Below are positions 53,082 to 63,105 of a DNA stretch of 64,000 bases, in pieces. A program made the position numbers and the translations under genes. Within the stretch, counting starts at the first letter, position 1. Each line of letters begins with the position of its first letter. Source of the DNA: Gordionus sp. m RMFG-2023 (Eukaryota > Nematomorpha > Gordioida > Chordodea > Parachordodidae). The notes beneath the pieces are model-generated. The model searched no databases. It saw only the letters and a program-made list of their open reading frames with translations, and had not been told where the DNA came from. Location: the NCBI RefSeq assembly GCF_954871325.1, contig NC_088779.1, positions 3,970,846-4,034,845 of the forward strand, written 5' to 3'.

Positions 53082-56000
53082 TTAAGTTACATAGTCTTTT
53101 AAATAAACAGGTTTTTTTTTTATTCGCACAGGTCTAGAGATAGGTGTTATATCATTATTATCAGTAATTTTTATATTTTTGTCCATACTTCCCTCCTTAA
53201 AAGAATCCTTAGAGTCATAGTTAATAATTGTGTTAAAACAGTTTCTAATTCTTATTTGATCTAAATGTCTCCTCAAAATACCTTTCTCAGTCTTAATTTG
53301 GAACATCATGTCACTTTCCTTATGTGTGATTATACCTTTGCACCATTTATCATCACCTTGTATTTTATACCAAACAAAATCTCCTACGTTAAAAGTTCTA
53401 TTTCGTGGTAAAGTGACGTTTATTTTATTCTTCTTTTCCTCCATCGGTTTTAATAAGTCCCATTTAATTCTAATATCTCGATTAAACATTCTCTGTGATG
53501 GTGTAACTCCTGTAGTATCATTACGCGTATTTCTATAATTAAGTAAAAATTTGCTAAGTGCGATATCTGGGTCTACTTTAATATTCCTTTTCATGTGTGT
53601 TTTGAACGTTCTAACCATGCGTTCAACCTGGCCATTAGATTGCTGGTGATAAGCAGATGTAAGCACATGTTTAATACCAAAATTGTTGCAAAATTTTTCA
53701 AAATCGTTACTCGTAAAGTTAGTGCCGTTATCAGTAACTATAGTTTCAGGTATTCCATATAGCGAAATAGTTTTAAAGATTTCTTTTAAAGTAACATCAG
53801 TCGTAATATTTTTAACAGGAATAATAATTGGAGTTGCCGAAACCCATGGTTTTTGTATCTTTATAGGATTATCGTGATATATATTACAATCATCACAACT
53901 TTTTACTTCCATAACAATATCATTATTTATGCCAGGCCACCACATGTAATCTTTGGCTAAGGATTTGATTTTTCCTGCTCCCAAGTGACCTTCATGTAAT
54001 GACTGTAGTATAGTTTTTCTCATAGAAGACGGAATTATAATTTTATTGCTTTTGTAAAGACAATCTTTAATTATACTTAATTCCAATTCAATGTTTTTAT
54101 AAATATTATTCATTATAGGTCTGTTGTTATTAATATCATTTATGACTTGTTTTAATTCCGTATCTTTCAAAGTTTCATCACGAATTTGATCAAAGTTAAT
54201 AGGTAAATCCTCATATTCATTTATAATGGTTACATTTTCAATAGTTTCATCACGACATTCTTGTGGTAATCTTGAAAGGCAATCAGGAACAACATTATAT
54301 TTACCGGCTTTGTACTTTATATTAAAATCATATCCTCCTAATGTAATATTCCACTTCTGGAGTCTTAACGACATGGTGCTATTATCCTTAAGACCCTTGG
54401 TGAAGATGTGAACTAGAGGCTTATGGTCAGTAATAATTGTAAATTTTGTGCCGATTAAATATTCCTGAAATCTCTTTATGGCGAACATTATAGCGAGAGC
54501 CTCACGCTCAATATTGGTATAATTCATTTCAGATTTTAATAAAGTTCTCGACGCGAAAGCTATAGGTTTTTCTTTACCATCTTTTTCAATATGAAATAGA
54601 ACAGCTCCTAAACCACATTTTGATGCGTCAGTGGCTATCCCTATAGGTAATTCAGGGTTAAAATATGTCAAAGCAGGTGGAAGACTAATTAACTTCTTTA
54701 GATCATTAAAACTTTTAGAGTGTTCTAGATTCCAAGCCCATTTTTCTTTATTGACAATCTTATAAAGAGGATCGGCAATTTCCGCAAAATTGTTCAAAAA
54801 TTTTCTATAGTAGCCAGCCATTCCCAGAAATGTTGATAATTCAGCAGCTGATTTTGGTTCTGGCATATTAATTATTGCTTCAATTTTGTCGTGATTAGCA
54901 TGAATCCCCTTAGCGTCAATATCATGACCCAGGAACCTTACTTTGTTTTTAAAGAACACACTTTTATTAAAGTTAGGTATTAGCCCAAACGATGATATTC
55001 TATTAAACACTTTTTTTATGTTGTTTAGGTGGGCTTCATCGTTTTTTCCAGTTATAAGTAAATCATCAATATAAAATATAACGTCATCCATGTCCCCGAA
55101 GATTTGATCCATAATCTGTTGAAAAATTGCAGATGAGGTCTTAAGCCCAAAAGGAAGTCTAGTAAATTGGTAATATCCCTTATGCGTAGATATGGTTAAA
55201 ATATTTCTGCAACTTTTATCAATTGGAATCTGTAAGAAAGCATTTTTAAAGTCAATCTTCGTAAATTTCTTTCCTTCCGAAAGTTTAGCAATTAGATCAT
55301 TAATTCGTGGTAGAGGGTATCTAAAGTCTTCTAGAGCTGGGTTTACAGTATCCTTAAAATCAGCGCAAAGCCTAATGCTCCCATCTTCTTTATAGACAGC
55401 GGTAACAGGACTTGCCCATCGGACATCATTCACCGGCTCAATTATTTTATCATGTATCCATTTCTTGAGTTCATTACTAACAAGATTAATTTTTGAATAA
55501 GGTATACGTCTAGGCGGTATAATTTTAGGTTGGGCATCATTTCTTAAATGTAACTTGACACTTGCTTTGTTGATTGGCCCATTAGTTAATTTCGATTCAC
55601 ACTCTTTAATCAATTTTTTTATTTCATCTTCGTAATTAGTGTCAATATTTGCTATAAATTTATTTAAAATATTTTTGAAAGCATTGATCCACATACGTCC
55701 CAACAAGGCATTTTTACTTGATTCAACCACTACCGCTTGTAAATATTTGGACATACCATCATAAGTCACTTTAACTTGAGTAGTTCCTATGATTTTGATT
55801 AAATTCCCGTCATAAGCAGTGAGTTGTAGCTCGGATTTCTTAAGATCTCTAATACCAAGTTTTTTAGCCAGACCATGAGGTATGATAGTGTATTTGGATC
55901 CAGTGTCCACTTGCATACAAGTAACAACATCGTTCACTTTTACAGTAGTCATAAATGCGTTATCTTTGTCATTAATCACGTCATCAGATAAATTATTGAC

Positions 56001-57092
56001 ATTAAAATCATTATCATCTTTGTTCTTTGTAGAATCAACTTTCTCTTCAATAATTTCTTCAATATTCATGTTGTAATCATTATTGTATTGTATTTGCTTT
56101 TTATTATTTTCGTCGCCATTTCTATAATTATTTGAGTTGTTATTATATTGTATTTGCTTTCTCTGAATATTATCATTACCTCTATAATTATTTGAGTTGT
56201 TATTGTATTGTATTTGCTTTCTCTGATACTTATCATTACCTCTATAATTATCTGAGTTGTTGTAATAAGATTGGTAATTGTTACGATTTCCGTCACCGTA
56301 TTGGATTTGTTTTCTTTGATTATAATCATACCATGTATTATTTCTACCAAAATTCGATTGATTATTATTATTATAGCGATAATTGTTATAGTTATAATTG
56401 TTATAATTATCGTGGTATCGCGAATTATTATTACCATAATTGTATCTAAAATTATTATTGTAATTCCCATTTCTATATCTATTATCATAATTGTTTCTAA
56501 AATTATTTCTAAAATTATTATCATTTCTACTGCAAAAATTTTTATCTTTATCGGATTTTTTATCATTATTTATATAACTTATATCATTATCCTCAGACTT
56601 AATATTACTAGAGTCCAGTTTCACCCCTAATTCCACCATCTGATTCAATGTAAGGTCAAAATTTTTGGAGAATTTATATTTAATTTTATCGTTTAAAGTA
56701 GATGTCCGTAATTTCTCTTTTAATCTACTATCGTCCAAAAAATTACATTTCTTATGAAGTTTCGATACTCTAATGTACCACAGCATAAAACTCTCTGATG
56801 AGTTTTGTTGAAGAAGATTAAATTTATTAATTAAAGTATTTAAATTTAGCGCTGGTAAAAGATAGGTTAACTTTTTAATCACAATTTTAAGATCTAAAAT
56901 ATCGGTATCAGAACAAATTGCCTTAATGTCATCAAAAACTTCGTCTGATAAATTATTAAGCAAAGTATTAATTTTAATAGAGTCCGATAATGTACTGGTC
57001 GAAAAGTAATTTAATATTCTATCTAAATAAATTTCAGTAAGAGGACCCACTAACTTAGGGATCTTATGTGTAAATTCTTGTTTAATTTCCAT
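53082..57092 (-). CDS. Gag-Pol polyprotein of the gypsy element
   Basis: A single 1336-codon frame. In order: Gag (about 1-175); a low-complexity tract rich in Asn, Tyr and Arg with repeats of NYRGNDxxQRKQIQYN (about 190-345) in the place of a nucleocapsid; retropepsin with DTGSKYTIIP (about 395); reverse transcriptase with FYIDDLLITG (about 673); RNase H with TDASKCGLGAVLF (about 819); and integrase with a zinc-binding HEGHLGAG...CDDC region (about 1032), VTDNGTNF (about 1118) and HQQSNGQVER (about 1157). The element's products package its RNA, copy it and insert the DNA. No CCHC knuckle is present in the low-complexity tract. Many antisense open frames over this tract are shadows of its AT-rich repeats. 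It starts at the ATG at 57092. Confidence 0.93.
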   Translation of the reverse strand: MEIKQEFTHKIPKLVGPLTEIYLDRILNYFSTSTLSDSIKINTLLNNLSDEVFDDIKAICSDTDILDLKIVIKKLTYLLPALNLNTLINKFNLLQQNSSESFMLWYIRVSKLHKKCNFLDDSRLKEKLRTSTLNDKIKYKFSKNFDLTLNQMVELGVKLDSSNIKSEDNDISYINNDKKSDKDKNFCSRNDNNFRNNFRNNYDNRYRNGNYNNNFRYNYGNNNSRYHDNYNNYNYNNYRYNNNNQSNFGRNNTWYDYNQRKQIQYGDGNRNNYQSYYNNSDNYRGNDKYQRKQIQYNNNSNNYRGNDNIQRKQIQYNNNSNNYRNGDENNKKQIQYNNDYNMNIEEIIEEKVDSTKNKDDNDFNVNNLSDDVINDKDNAFMTTVKVNDVVTCMQVDTGSKYTIIPHGLAKKLGIRDLKKSELQLTAYDGNLIKIIGTTQVKVTYDGMSKYLQAVVVESSKNALLGRMWINAFKNILNKFIANIDTNYEDEIKKLIKECESKLTNGPINKASVKLHLRNDAQPKIIPPRRIPYSKINLVSNELKKWIHDKIIEPVNDVRWASPVTAVYKEDGSIRLCADFKDTVNPALEDFRYPLPRINDLIAKLSEGKKFTKIDFKNAFLQIPIDKSCRNILTISTHKGYYQFTRLPFGLKTSSAIFQQIMDQIFGDMDDVIFYIDDLLITGKNDEAHLNNIKKVFNRISSFGLIPNFNKSVFFKNKVRFLGHDIDAKGIHANHDKIEAIINMPEPKSAAELSTFLGMAGYYRKFLNNFAEIADPLYKIVNKEKWAWNLEHSKSFNDLKKLISLPPALTYFNPELPIGIATDASKCGLGAVLFHIEKDGKEKPIAFASRTLLKSEMNYTNIEREALAIMFAIKRFQEYLIGTKFTIITDHKPLVHIFTKGLKDNSTMSLRLQKWNITLGGYDFNIKYKAGKYNVVPDCLSRLPQECRDETIENVTIINEYEDLPINFDQIRDETLKDTELKQVINDINNNRPIMNNIYKNIELELSIIKDCLYKSNKIIIPSSMRKTILQSLHEGHLGAGKIKSLAKDYMWWPGINNDIVMEVKSCDDCNIYHDNPIKIQKPWVSATPIIIPVKNITTDVTLKEIFKTISLYGIPETIVTDNGTNFTSNDFEKFCNNFGIKHVLTSAYHQQSNGQVERMVRTFKTHMKRNIKVDPDIALSKFLLNYRNTRNDTTGVTPSQRMFNRDIRIKWDLLKPMEEKKNKINVTLPRNRTFNVGDFVWYKIQGDDKWCKGIITHKESDMMFQIKTEKGILRRHLDQIRIRNCFNTIINYDSKDSFKEGSMDKNIKITDNNDITPISRPVRIKKKPVYLKDYVT

Positions 57093-57168
57093 ATTTAATT
57101 AATAAGACACATATATAAGCAATTATAATATTTATTATTTTATCAATTCAAATTTTTGGTATAGCTAT

Positions 57169-57405
57169 TCATGTTTTGGTAAATATACAGATTAATTCAA
57201 TGAAATCATTGTCACCATAAATATAATGTTTCCCATTTAACAATTCGAAACAATTAATCATATCTCTTAAGTTCATAAATTCAAACAGCACGTCCTCCGT
57301 ACCGTCTATCCTATAAAAGGTGACATCGGAATTATAGGTTAACTCAAACAAAATATCGTATATGGAGATTTGATGGGGTACATTAATTAGTTTGAAGGCG
57401 AACAT
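57169..57405 (-). CDS. RRM-like small frame in the gypsy leader
   Basis: A 78-codon ATG-started frame between the 5' LTR and gag, same strand. The pattern KLINVPHQISIYDILFEL, then DVLFEFMNLRDMINCFELLN, then GKHYIYGDNDFIELI resembles an RNA-recognition motif: beta-1 with xVxxxP, an alpha helix, a VxFEFxNxxDxxxCxxxLNG segment standing for RNP1-helix-2, and a closing beta strand. Aromatic RNP residues are only partly kept. It is 76 bp upstream of the gag ATG. An accessory RNA-binding role is inference, and chance similarity remains possible. Confidence 0.4.
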   Translation of the reverse strand: MFAFKLINVPHQISIYDILFELTYNSDVTFYRIDGTEDVLFEFMNLRDMINCFELLNGKHYIYGDNDFIELICIFTKT

Positions 57406-57581
57406 AATTGATGAAAATAATTTTTAAATGACTTACCCTTTTTTTTATCCATCTTATATAGAATTGTTTGTACCATTTTATAATTTTTTTTATTAACCAT
57501 ATTTACAAAGGAAAAAAAAAATTTTATTTTTAAAAAAATTTTCCATGAGGCGAGTTTCTTATGCCAACACTGGAGGCACCA

Positions 57582-57857
57582 TGTAGAATAACATGAATAT
57601 GTGCCGGTGAATAATAAATAAGTTTTATTAACTTTATTAAATAAAAAATATATTTTATTAACTAACTTCTTTTTCTTTTCTTAAGGTATAAATACCTTTT
57701 CTAAAATATAAATTAGAATATAAAACGAAATACAAAAAAGTAAAATAATATATAAAAAAGTAAGGTTACGCCGTTTATAAAATAAAATTAGATTATAACA
57801 AAATAATAAAAGTTCAAATGCAAAAAACAAAAAATAAGATAAAGGAATAACGCAACA
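57582..57857 (-). repeat. 5' LTR of the gypsy element
   Basis: 276 bp, reading the same as 52400-52675. The promoter of the element should lie here; no specific site was identified. Confidence 0.92.
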
Positions 57858-58578
57858 TTAATCAAAAACAATTTTCCCTTTTATATCTTTTTTTAACAAT
57901 AAATAAATAACCAATTATGTAAAATAAAAATACAAATTGATATTAAAAAATGTTAATATAAAATTTTCACCGAAATGTACAACAAACAATATCATATTAT
58001 AAAGTATAACAAACAAAATCAGATTATTTAACAATGTTGATACTCTTATATTTTCTAATACTTAAGATCTTCATTGGCTGTATCTAGACTACTAGAATTT
58101 TATTAGAATTCATAAATTTCTAAATTGTCTATTATTTTTTGATATCAACAATATTATTTGAAATATACGAGTAATTTTATTATTACAAATATAAATCACA
58201 ACCCTGAGAATTGGTATGCATTTTTCAAAAAAATACTGGAAACTTCTGATTTTATTAATATGTATAATTATCAAGCATATTAGACAAAAACAATTATATT
58301 TAAATATTTAGAAGAAACATCCGTCGGAATGAAAATTTATTTATATTATATCTAAAATAATATTTTATAATATGCTAATATAAAATTTTATATTTACCTC
58401 CCATCAAAAGTATTGAACAGTTTTTATTCTTTTTTTTAAAAAAATAATTAATTAATAAATAATTTAATTATGAACGGTAAAAAATAATATAAACAAATTA
58501 ATTTTATACAAGGCTGAAACTGGGACTTTTTATTAGAGACGGTCACTAGAGTCGTGAGTTTGGCGGCTGTAGTTACCA
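57858..58578. other. AT-rich sequence, nothing recognised
   Basis: Begins with the right target duplication TTAAT. No gene or repeat seen. Confidence 0.4.
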
Positions 58579-59320
58579 TTAGGGATTCTTTACCCTGCAT
58601 TCGCAGTTAGTATTAATTTGCTTCTCGCTAACTGGGGCAGGGTTATCCACTTCCTTTTGAATTGTGTTTTCTATAATAATTAGTATTTTAATTAATTTCT
58701 GCTTTAACCAATCAGCAGATTTTATTATCCCTGGTAATGTCCATGTTATCGCCTCTGGTTTTAAATGATCTAGATGACAATCCCATAATTTTTCTCCTTT
58801 TACAAGATATGGCATCAGACCGATATATCCCTAAAAAAACTCAGGCCCATACTTTATTTTGTAACTCATCAAACCTTTTTGTATTTTCCACAATCTCCTC
58901 CCTTCTCGTAGTATTATAGTATAAGTTTATATAACGAGCCTGTTATATGAATTTTAGAAAGTGATGCAGTAAGTTCGTGATTGAGTATTCTCGAATAGAA
59001 ATTTATTTAATCCTTAATTCGACTTATCTTAAGTTTATCTATTAATATTTGTACAAATCTCTTAGTCTCCAGATCCGATATTGAACGATATTACAATATT
59101 AATATGTTTGCTAAGTTTTTGTAAAATTCTAGAAACATTTTTCCCTGAAGTCCGTTATCTATCATAATTGATCTTGGGGTTCCGAATTGTCCAAATAATT
59201 TGCTTAAGTATTGTATAGTTCTCTGACCCTTTGCTATAAATATATGTTAACCCTAATTTAAATGTAGTCTTGCCCATGGTCTTCCTTCATTAGACCACAT
59301 CAAAATCAAACTAATCTGTT
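58579..59320 (-). pseudogene. Ty3/gypsy integrase fossil
   Basis: Minus strand: YLSKLFGQFGTPRSIMIDNG near 59120-59215 is integrase core (LxxLFxxFGxPxxIxxDNG). MPYLVKGEKLWDCHLDHLKP at 58750-58815 is the C-terminal region that ends YxVKxxxxxWxxHxDxLRP in gypsy integrases. A different family from the complete element. No LTR found. Broken, old. Confidence 0.65.
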
Positions 59321-59401
59321 TTTTAAAAATTTTCATAACTTTAATATGCTCCATTTTTCTAAAAATCTTTTAATATTTACTGTTGGTCTTACAACAAAAG
59401 T

Positions 59402-61625
59402 AGTGTTATAAAGCCCTATTCGGGCTGATTTTAAAAACTGCCCGATTAAGATTATAACCAAAATAACATTATGTAAGTCTAAAGATTTTGCATATAGCAG
59501 GCAGAAATGCTTGGACATTAATTTTATAGATCTCGATGCTTATATAATATTATTTTAGCAAAATTTTTAATCGGACCGCCTTGAAAAATCGATCTAAATC
59601 GGGCGCTATTACCAGGGGCGTCGCTAGACTTTACAATCTCAGGGGGCTCAATTAAAAAATATTTTATGGGGGGCTTCGCCCCCATACTCCCCAATTTGTG
59701 GGCCTTCGGCCCGCTTTTGTCCGGCCTTCGGCCGGGTTTTATATTAATATATTATACTTTTTTAAAATTTGTTAACTCTGAACACTTATTCTGAATTTCA
59801 TATTTTGTCATTTATTATATTATGTATACAAAATAAACTGGCATATAAATAATTAAAACAATAAAAGACATTTCTAAAAATAATATTTTTTAATACAAAA
59901 TCTATTTATTACAGTATAAAATATCTCCGATTGCTGATATAAAAAAAATTTGCCTCTAAAGAATTACAAGTGATAAAAAGATTAATTAATTCATACATAT
60001 GCCTCAATTGATAATGATTTTAAAAACCACATAATGCAATAATATAATTCTTAGCAACTTACATTGACAAAAGGTTATCAAATTAATATAACTCTTTGTT
60101 ACCATTTTAGACAATGTTTTATAAAATAAACTAATAAGGAAAAATTTATAGGCTTATATTAAATCAAATTTTTGAAGAATAGAGTATAAAAAACCAATCC
60201 AAACCATAAAACTATATGGTGGTTAGAGTTTCCTTTTAGATGACATGATGGAAGCTAGATAAGTAATCGAAAAAATTAAAGTGAGATATTAAATTTCTAA
60301 AAGATTGTCTTCCATTTAAATGATATATAAACGACTACACAGTTGACGATTATTGCTTATCTAAAATATACAATCATATGTTCTCAGCCGTTGTTGTAAT
60401 AATCTTTAATTACATAGCAACACAAATAATAGATACGGTTAATTTGCAGTAATAGCCATGACACTCACGATGTAAACTTATATCAGAATTTATTATGTTG
60501 GATAAATTGATAAAATATAAATACTAAAATCTTTGGAAGAAATAATTATGCAAATATATTGAAGCCTGGAGTTATTTACACAGCAATGCCATATTAGAAA
60601 TGAAACATTTTCTAACTATAAAATAAGGACCAGAATGATATGATGAAAAAATTAAGATTTTATATATTGTCGCACCACTTGTATATTATATCTTAAAATA
60701 ATAGTAATTTGTAATAATATCAAAAACATATTTGTATTAAAATTTTAACTCAAAACTGTTTTTCGAAAAAAAAATAATAATTTTCCTAAAAACACGTAAA
60801 AAAAGAAAAGAAAATATATTGCAGGATGAATAATAAAATGTTTCATTTTTAAAATTATTATATAACTAAATAGATTACGTTAAATACTCGAATGCAAATC
60901 GTTATCATATTTATTATCAAAACCATTTATTAGTAAAATTTATTATAATATTAACTGTAATATACTATATAACTGTCAAATACGTCTATGAAAGTGGCAT
61001 TTTATCTAATATTATATAACCAACTGTGTATAATAAGGTATTATAAACTATATCTCTATTTATTTACTTTTTATAAAGAAATCTCTTATACTTATTTGGA
61101 CCTTGAAAATATTTTTAAGAATAGGTATGATAATTAAATTTAAAAATAAATATAGTTGATTAGTAATTTTGAACTCGGCTAATTACAATATTTAATTTGT
61201 TAATTTTCAAATAATATGATTATATTTATTTAATTAACGTTATATAATAATTTTAATAAGTTAAAGCTAAATTAATACTTAGTGAGTTATTGATATAATA
61301 TTTTTAATACAGAATATGATTGCAAGTTGACATAGTGAAAATATAATTTATATGTATTAATCTAATCTAATAATTAAAATAGTATTCATTTAATAAAAAT
61401 TTAAATAGTCTTATTAATTTCTAAATAATAAAATAAAATCTATATATTACTTAATGGAATTATAAAAGAAATCATTCGGGGGGCTATCAAAAAAATTTAT
61501 TTTTAGTTCAAGGGAATATTAAGGAGTCAGTAAAAAAAAATTTGCTTCAGGGGGCTATTCAAATTTTTCAGGGGACTCGAGTTCCTGCGCCCCCCCTAGC
61601 GACGCCACTGGCTTTAACAACACTA
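59402..61625. mobile_element. Mutator-like MITE split by a nested hAT element
   Basis: Left end AGTGTTATAAAGCCC with ATTCGGGCTGATTTTAAAAA, interior AAATGCTTGGACATTAATTT; the right end resumes after the insertion as GCTTTAACAACACT. Flanking 10-mers CAACAAAAGT and ATTCAAAAGC share CAAAAG in register. Confidence 0.7.
59613..61611. mobile_element. 2-kb non-autonomous hAT element, nested
   Basis: Starts CAGGGGCGTCGCTAGACT and ends CCCTAGCGACGCCACTG (inverted). GCTATTAC (59605-59612) and GCTTTAAC (61612-61619) form an 8-bp duplication with six matches, and the right copy is the native sequence of the MITE end it struck. The left end has three small hairpins (GGGCTTCGCCCCC; GGGCCTTCGGCCCGC; CCGGCCTTCGGCCGG). 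The remaining 1.8 kb is AT-rich with no coding frame. Confidence 0.88.
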
Positions 61626-62040
61626 TTCAAAAGCCCCGCTTTCAAAATTTGGCAGTTTGTTTACTAAATATTCCAACATCTAGCAATCAGAGAGTAATCT
61701 TGCTTTATGATGGAGAATTTTTATAGTGACATTATACATAATCGTCTGACCTATTTTTTTTTTATAAATACTTGATATGCCAATCATGTTTGGTAGTTAA
61801 TTTTAAAGAAAAATTATAAGGGAAACAAAAACCACTTTCATCTATGGATGCTACATCGTTTATATAATTTCGTATTCTATAGGTTAGTCGTTTCCCATTT
61901 GCTTATATATTTCATACTATGCTGTTAAATATTAAGTTTATGTTTTAAAACAAATAAATTTCAAAATAGATAAAAATTAACATATCAAATATATCAAGCA
62001 ATTTCGTCTCTTTTGTAATTTTTGAACATTTTTTAAAATT

Positions 62041-62470
62041 ATGAATTTTCTCGCCGAAAATAAACCCTTGTCTGATGTAGAATTTAAAGTGCATTTTAAT
62101 AGTTTTATAAGCTTAATAAAATTTAGATCGAGGGAAAATCTATAAGTGCTCATAAGATATTATTAACAATGAAGAGTGATGTTTTTAAAAATATGTTTTG
62201 TGGCAGTATTCCATTTAAAGATGAACCAGTTTTAATCAGAGATATTGAATATAAAGTGTTCAAGGCTATGTTAAAGTAACCTTTTTTATTCAATACATAT
62301 TTGATGATTTAGTAAAAAATAGTATCTAAATTAAGAAATTTCTTTGATACAAAATTCACTGTCATTTAAATATTTAAAGAAAAATATTAAATAATATTGA
62401 TATTATCTTGTCTTATAATTTTAGATATCCTTATATAAACTTTGATAAGTTATTAGATATTTATGCATAA
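62041..62470 (+). CDS. BTB-domain exons (BTBD-like N-terminal part)
   Basis: Proposed exons 62041-62088, 62127-62275 and 62425-62470, with GT-AG introns of 38 and 149 nt and matching phases. The product starts MNFLAENKPLSDVEFK, continues SISAHKILLTMKSDVFKNMF, then DIEYKVFKAMLK and YPYINFDKLLDIYA, then stops. This is a BTB fold start: LSDVxFK, AHKxxLxxxSxVFxxMF, DIxxxxFKAML. BTB domains dimerise and bind cullin-3. It ends after about 80 residues, before the end of the domain, so the third exon may be wrong or the copy decayed. It is the same protein type as the BACK-PHR exon at 48776 but lies downstream of it, so the two cannot form one gene in this order. Confidence 0.55.
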
Positions 62471-62796
62471 AAATCAATAACTATAAGAAGTATCCATTTT
62501 TAACCAGAGTCTCAATTCAAAATAATTCTATTTTTTCAGATTCTTTTTATTTCAAGCTAATTTTAAATTATAATTTTAATGGCATTGTTCTAATAAAATT
62601 TTATAATTGTAATTAATTTTGTGGGAAAACAAAATGTATTAATTGACTAATTTTCCAACTTTATTTGGCCTGGCATAGGTAATTTATTTATTTATTTTAA
62701 GGTTTATCTCAGATATTATTTTAAAATTGTTATTCAGCCTCCATCCTAGATTTTAAATGTGTTAATTGTTATGTTAAAAAGGAATGCTACCCACTA
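62471..62796. other. AT-rich sequence, nothing recognised
   Basis: No BACK or PHR continuation of the BTB exons was found. Confidence 0.35.
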
Positions 62797-63105
62797 CCAT
62801 ATAAAAATACATAGACTGATGGATGATTCATAATAATGCATTTTAAAATTGCTAAATGCAAATCAGTTAACTACATGTGACACACTATTTTGATAACCTA
62901 GATAGAATGTAGAATATTTTAAATTATTTGAATTTGGTCTGCTAAATATCTATATATTCTTGTATAACTTTGGAATTATTGTGATATTAATTTACTTTGC
63001 TTACAAAATTTCTAATTTTTTTATATATGATATGTGTAGCCTAAATGGTGTTATGATGGTGTCCTCATCTGTTTTTTTATTAATTGTCAGTCTAGGTTTT
63101 ACCAG
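62797..63105. mobile_element. MITE, CCTAGACTGA family, copy 3
   Basis: ATACATAGACTGATGGATGA on the left and TTGTCAGTCTAGGTTTTA on the right, with TTCATAATAATGCATTTTAA and GGTGTCCTCATCTGTTTTTT inside, match the other two copies, more worn. The frame over it is part of the repeat. Confidence 0.6.

Larger units (their letters stand above)
52400..57857 (-). mobile_element. Complete-looking Ty3/gypsy LTR retrotransposon
   Basis: LTRs at 52400-52675 and 57582-57857 are the same length and read identically, and TTAAT stands on both sides (52395-52399 and 57858-57862). On the minus strand the 5' LTR ends ATTCTACA and is followed at once by TGGTGCCTCCAGTGTTGG, a primer-binding-site candidate. A polypurine tract AGAAGAGGGAGAA lies just before the 3' LTR. 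One long frame codes Gag and Pol. The identical LTRs mean a very recent insertion. It looks whole by its ends and its main frame. Confidence 0.93.

Noticed and set aside
56066-56630. Ile/Tyr-rich open frames over the low-complexity part of the gypsy frame
   Set aside because: They are shadows of the Asn/Tyr codon repeats of the gag-pol frame.
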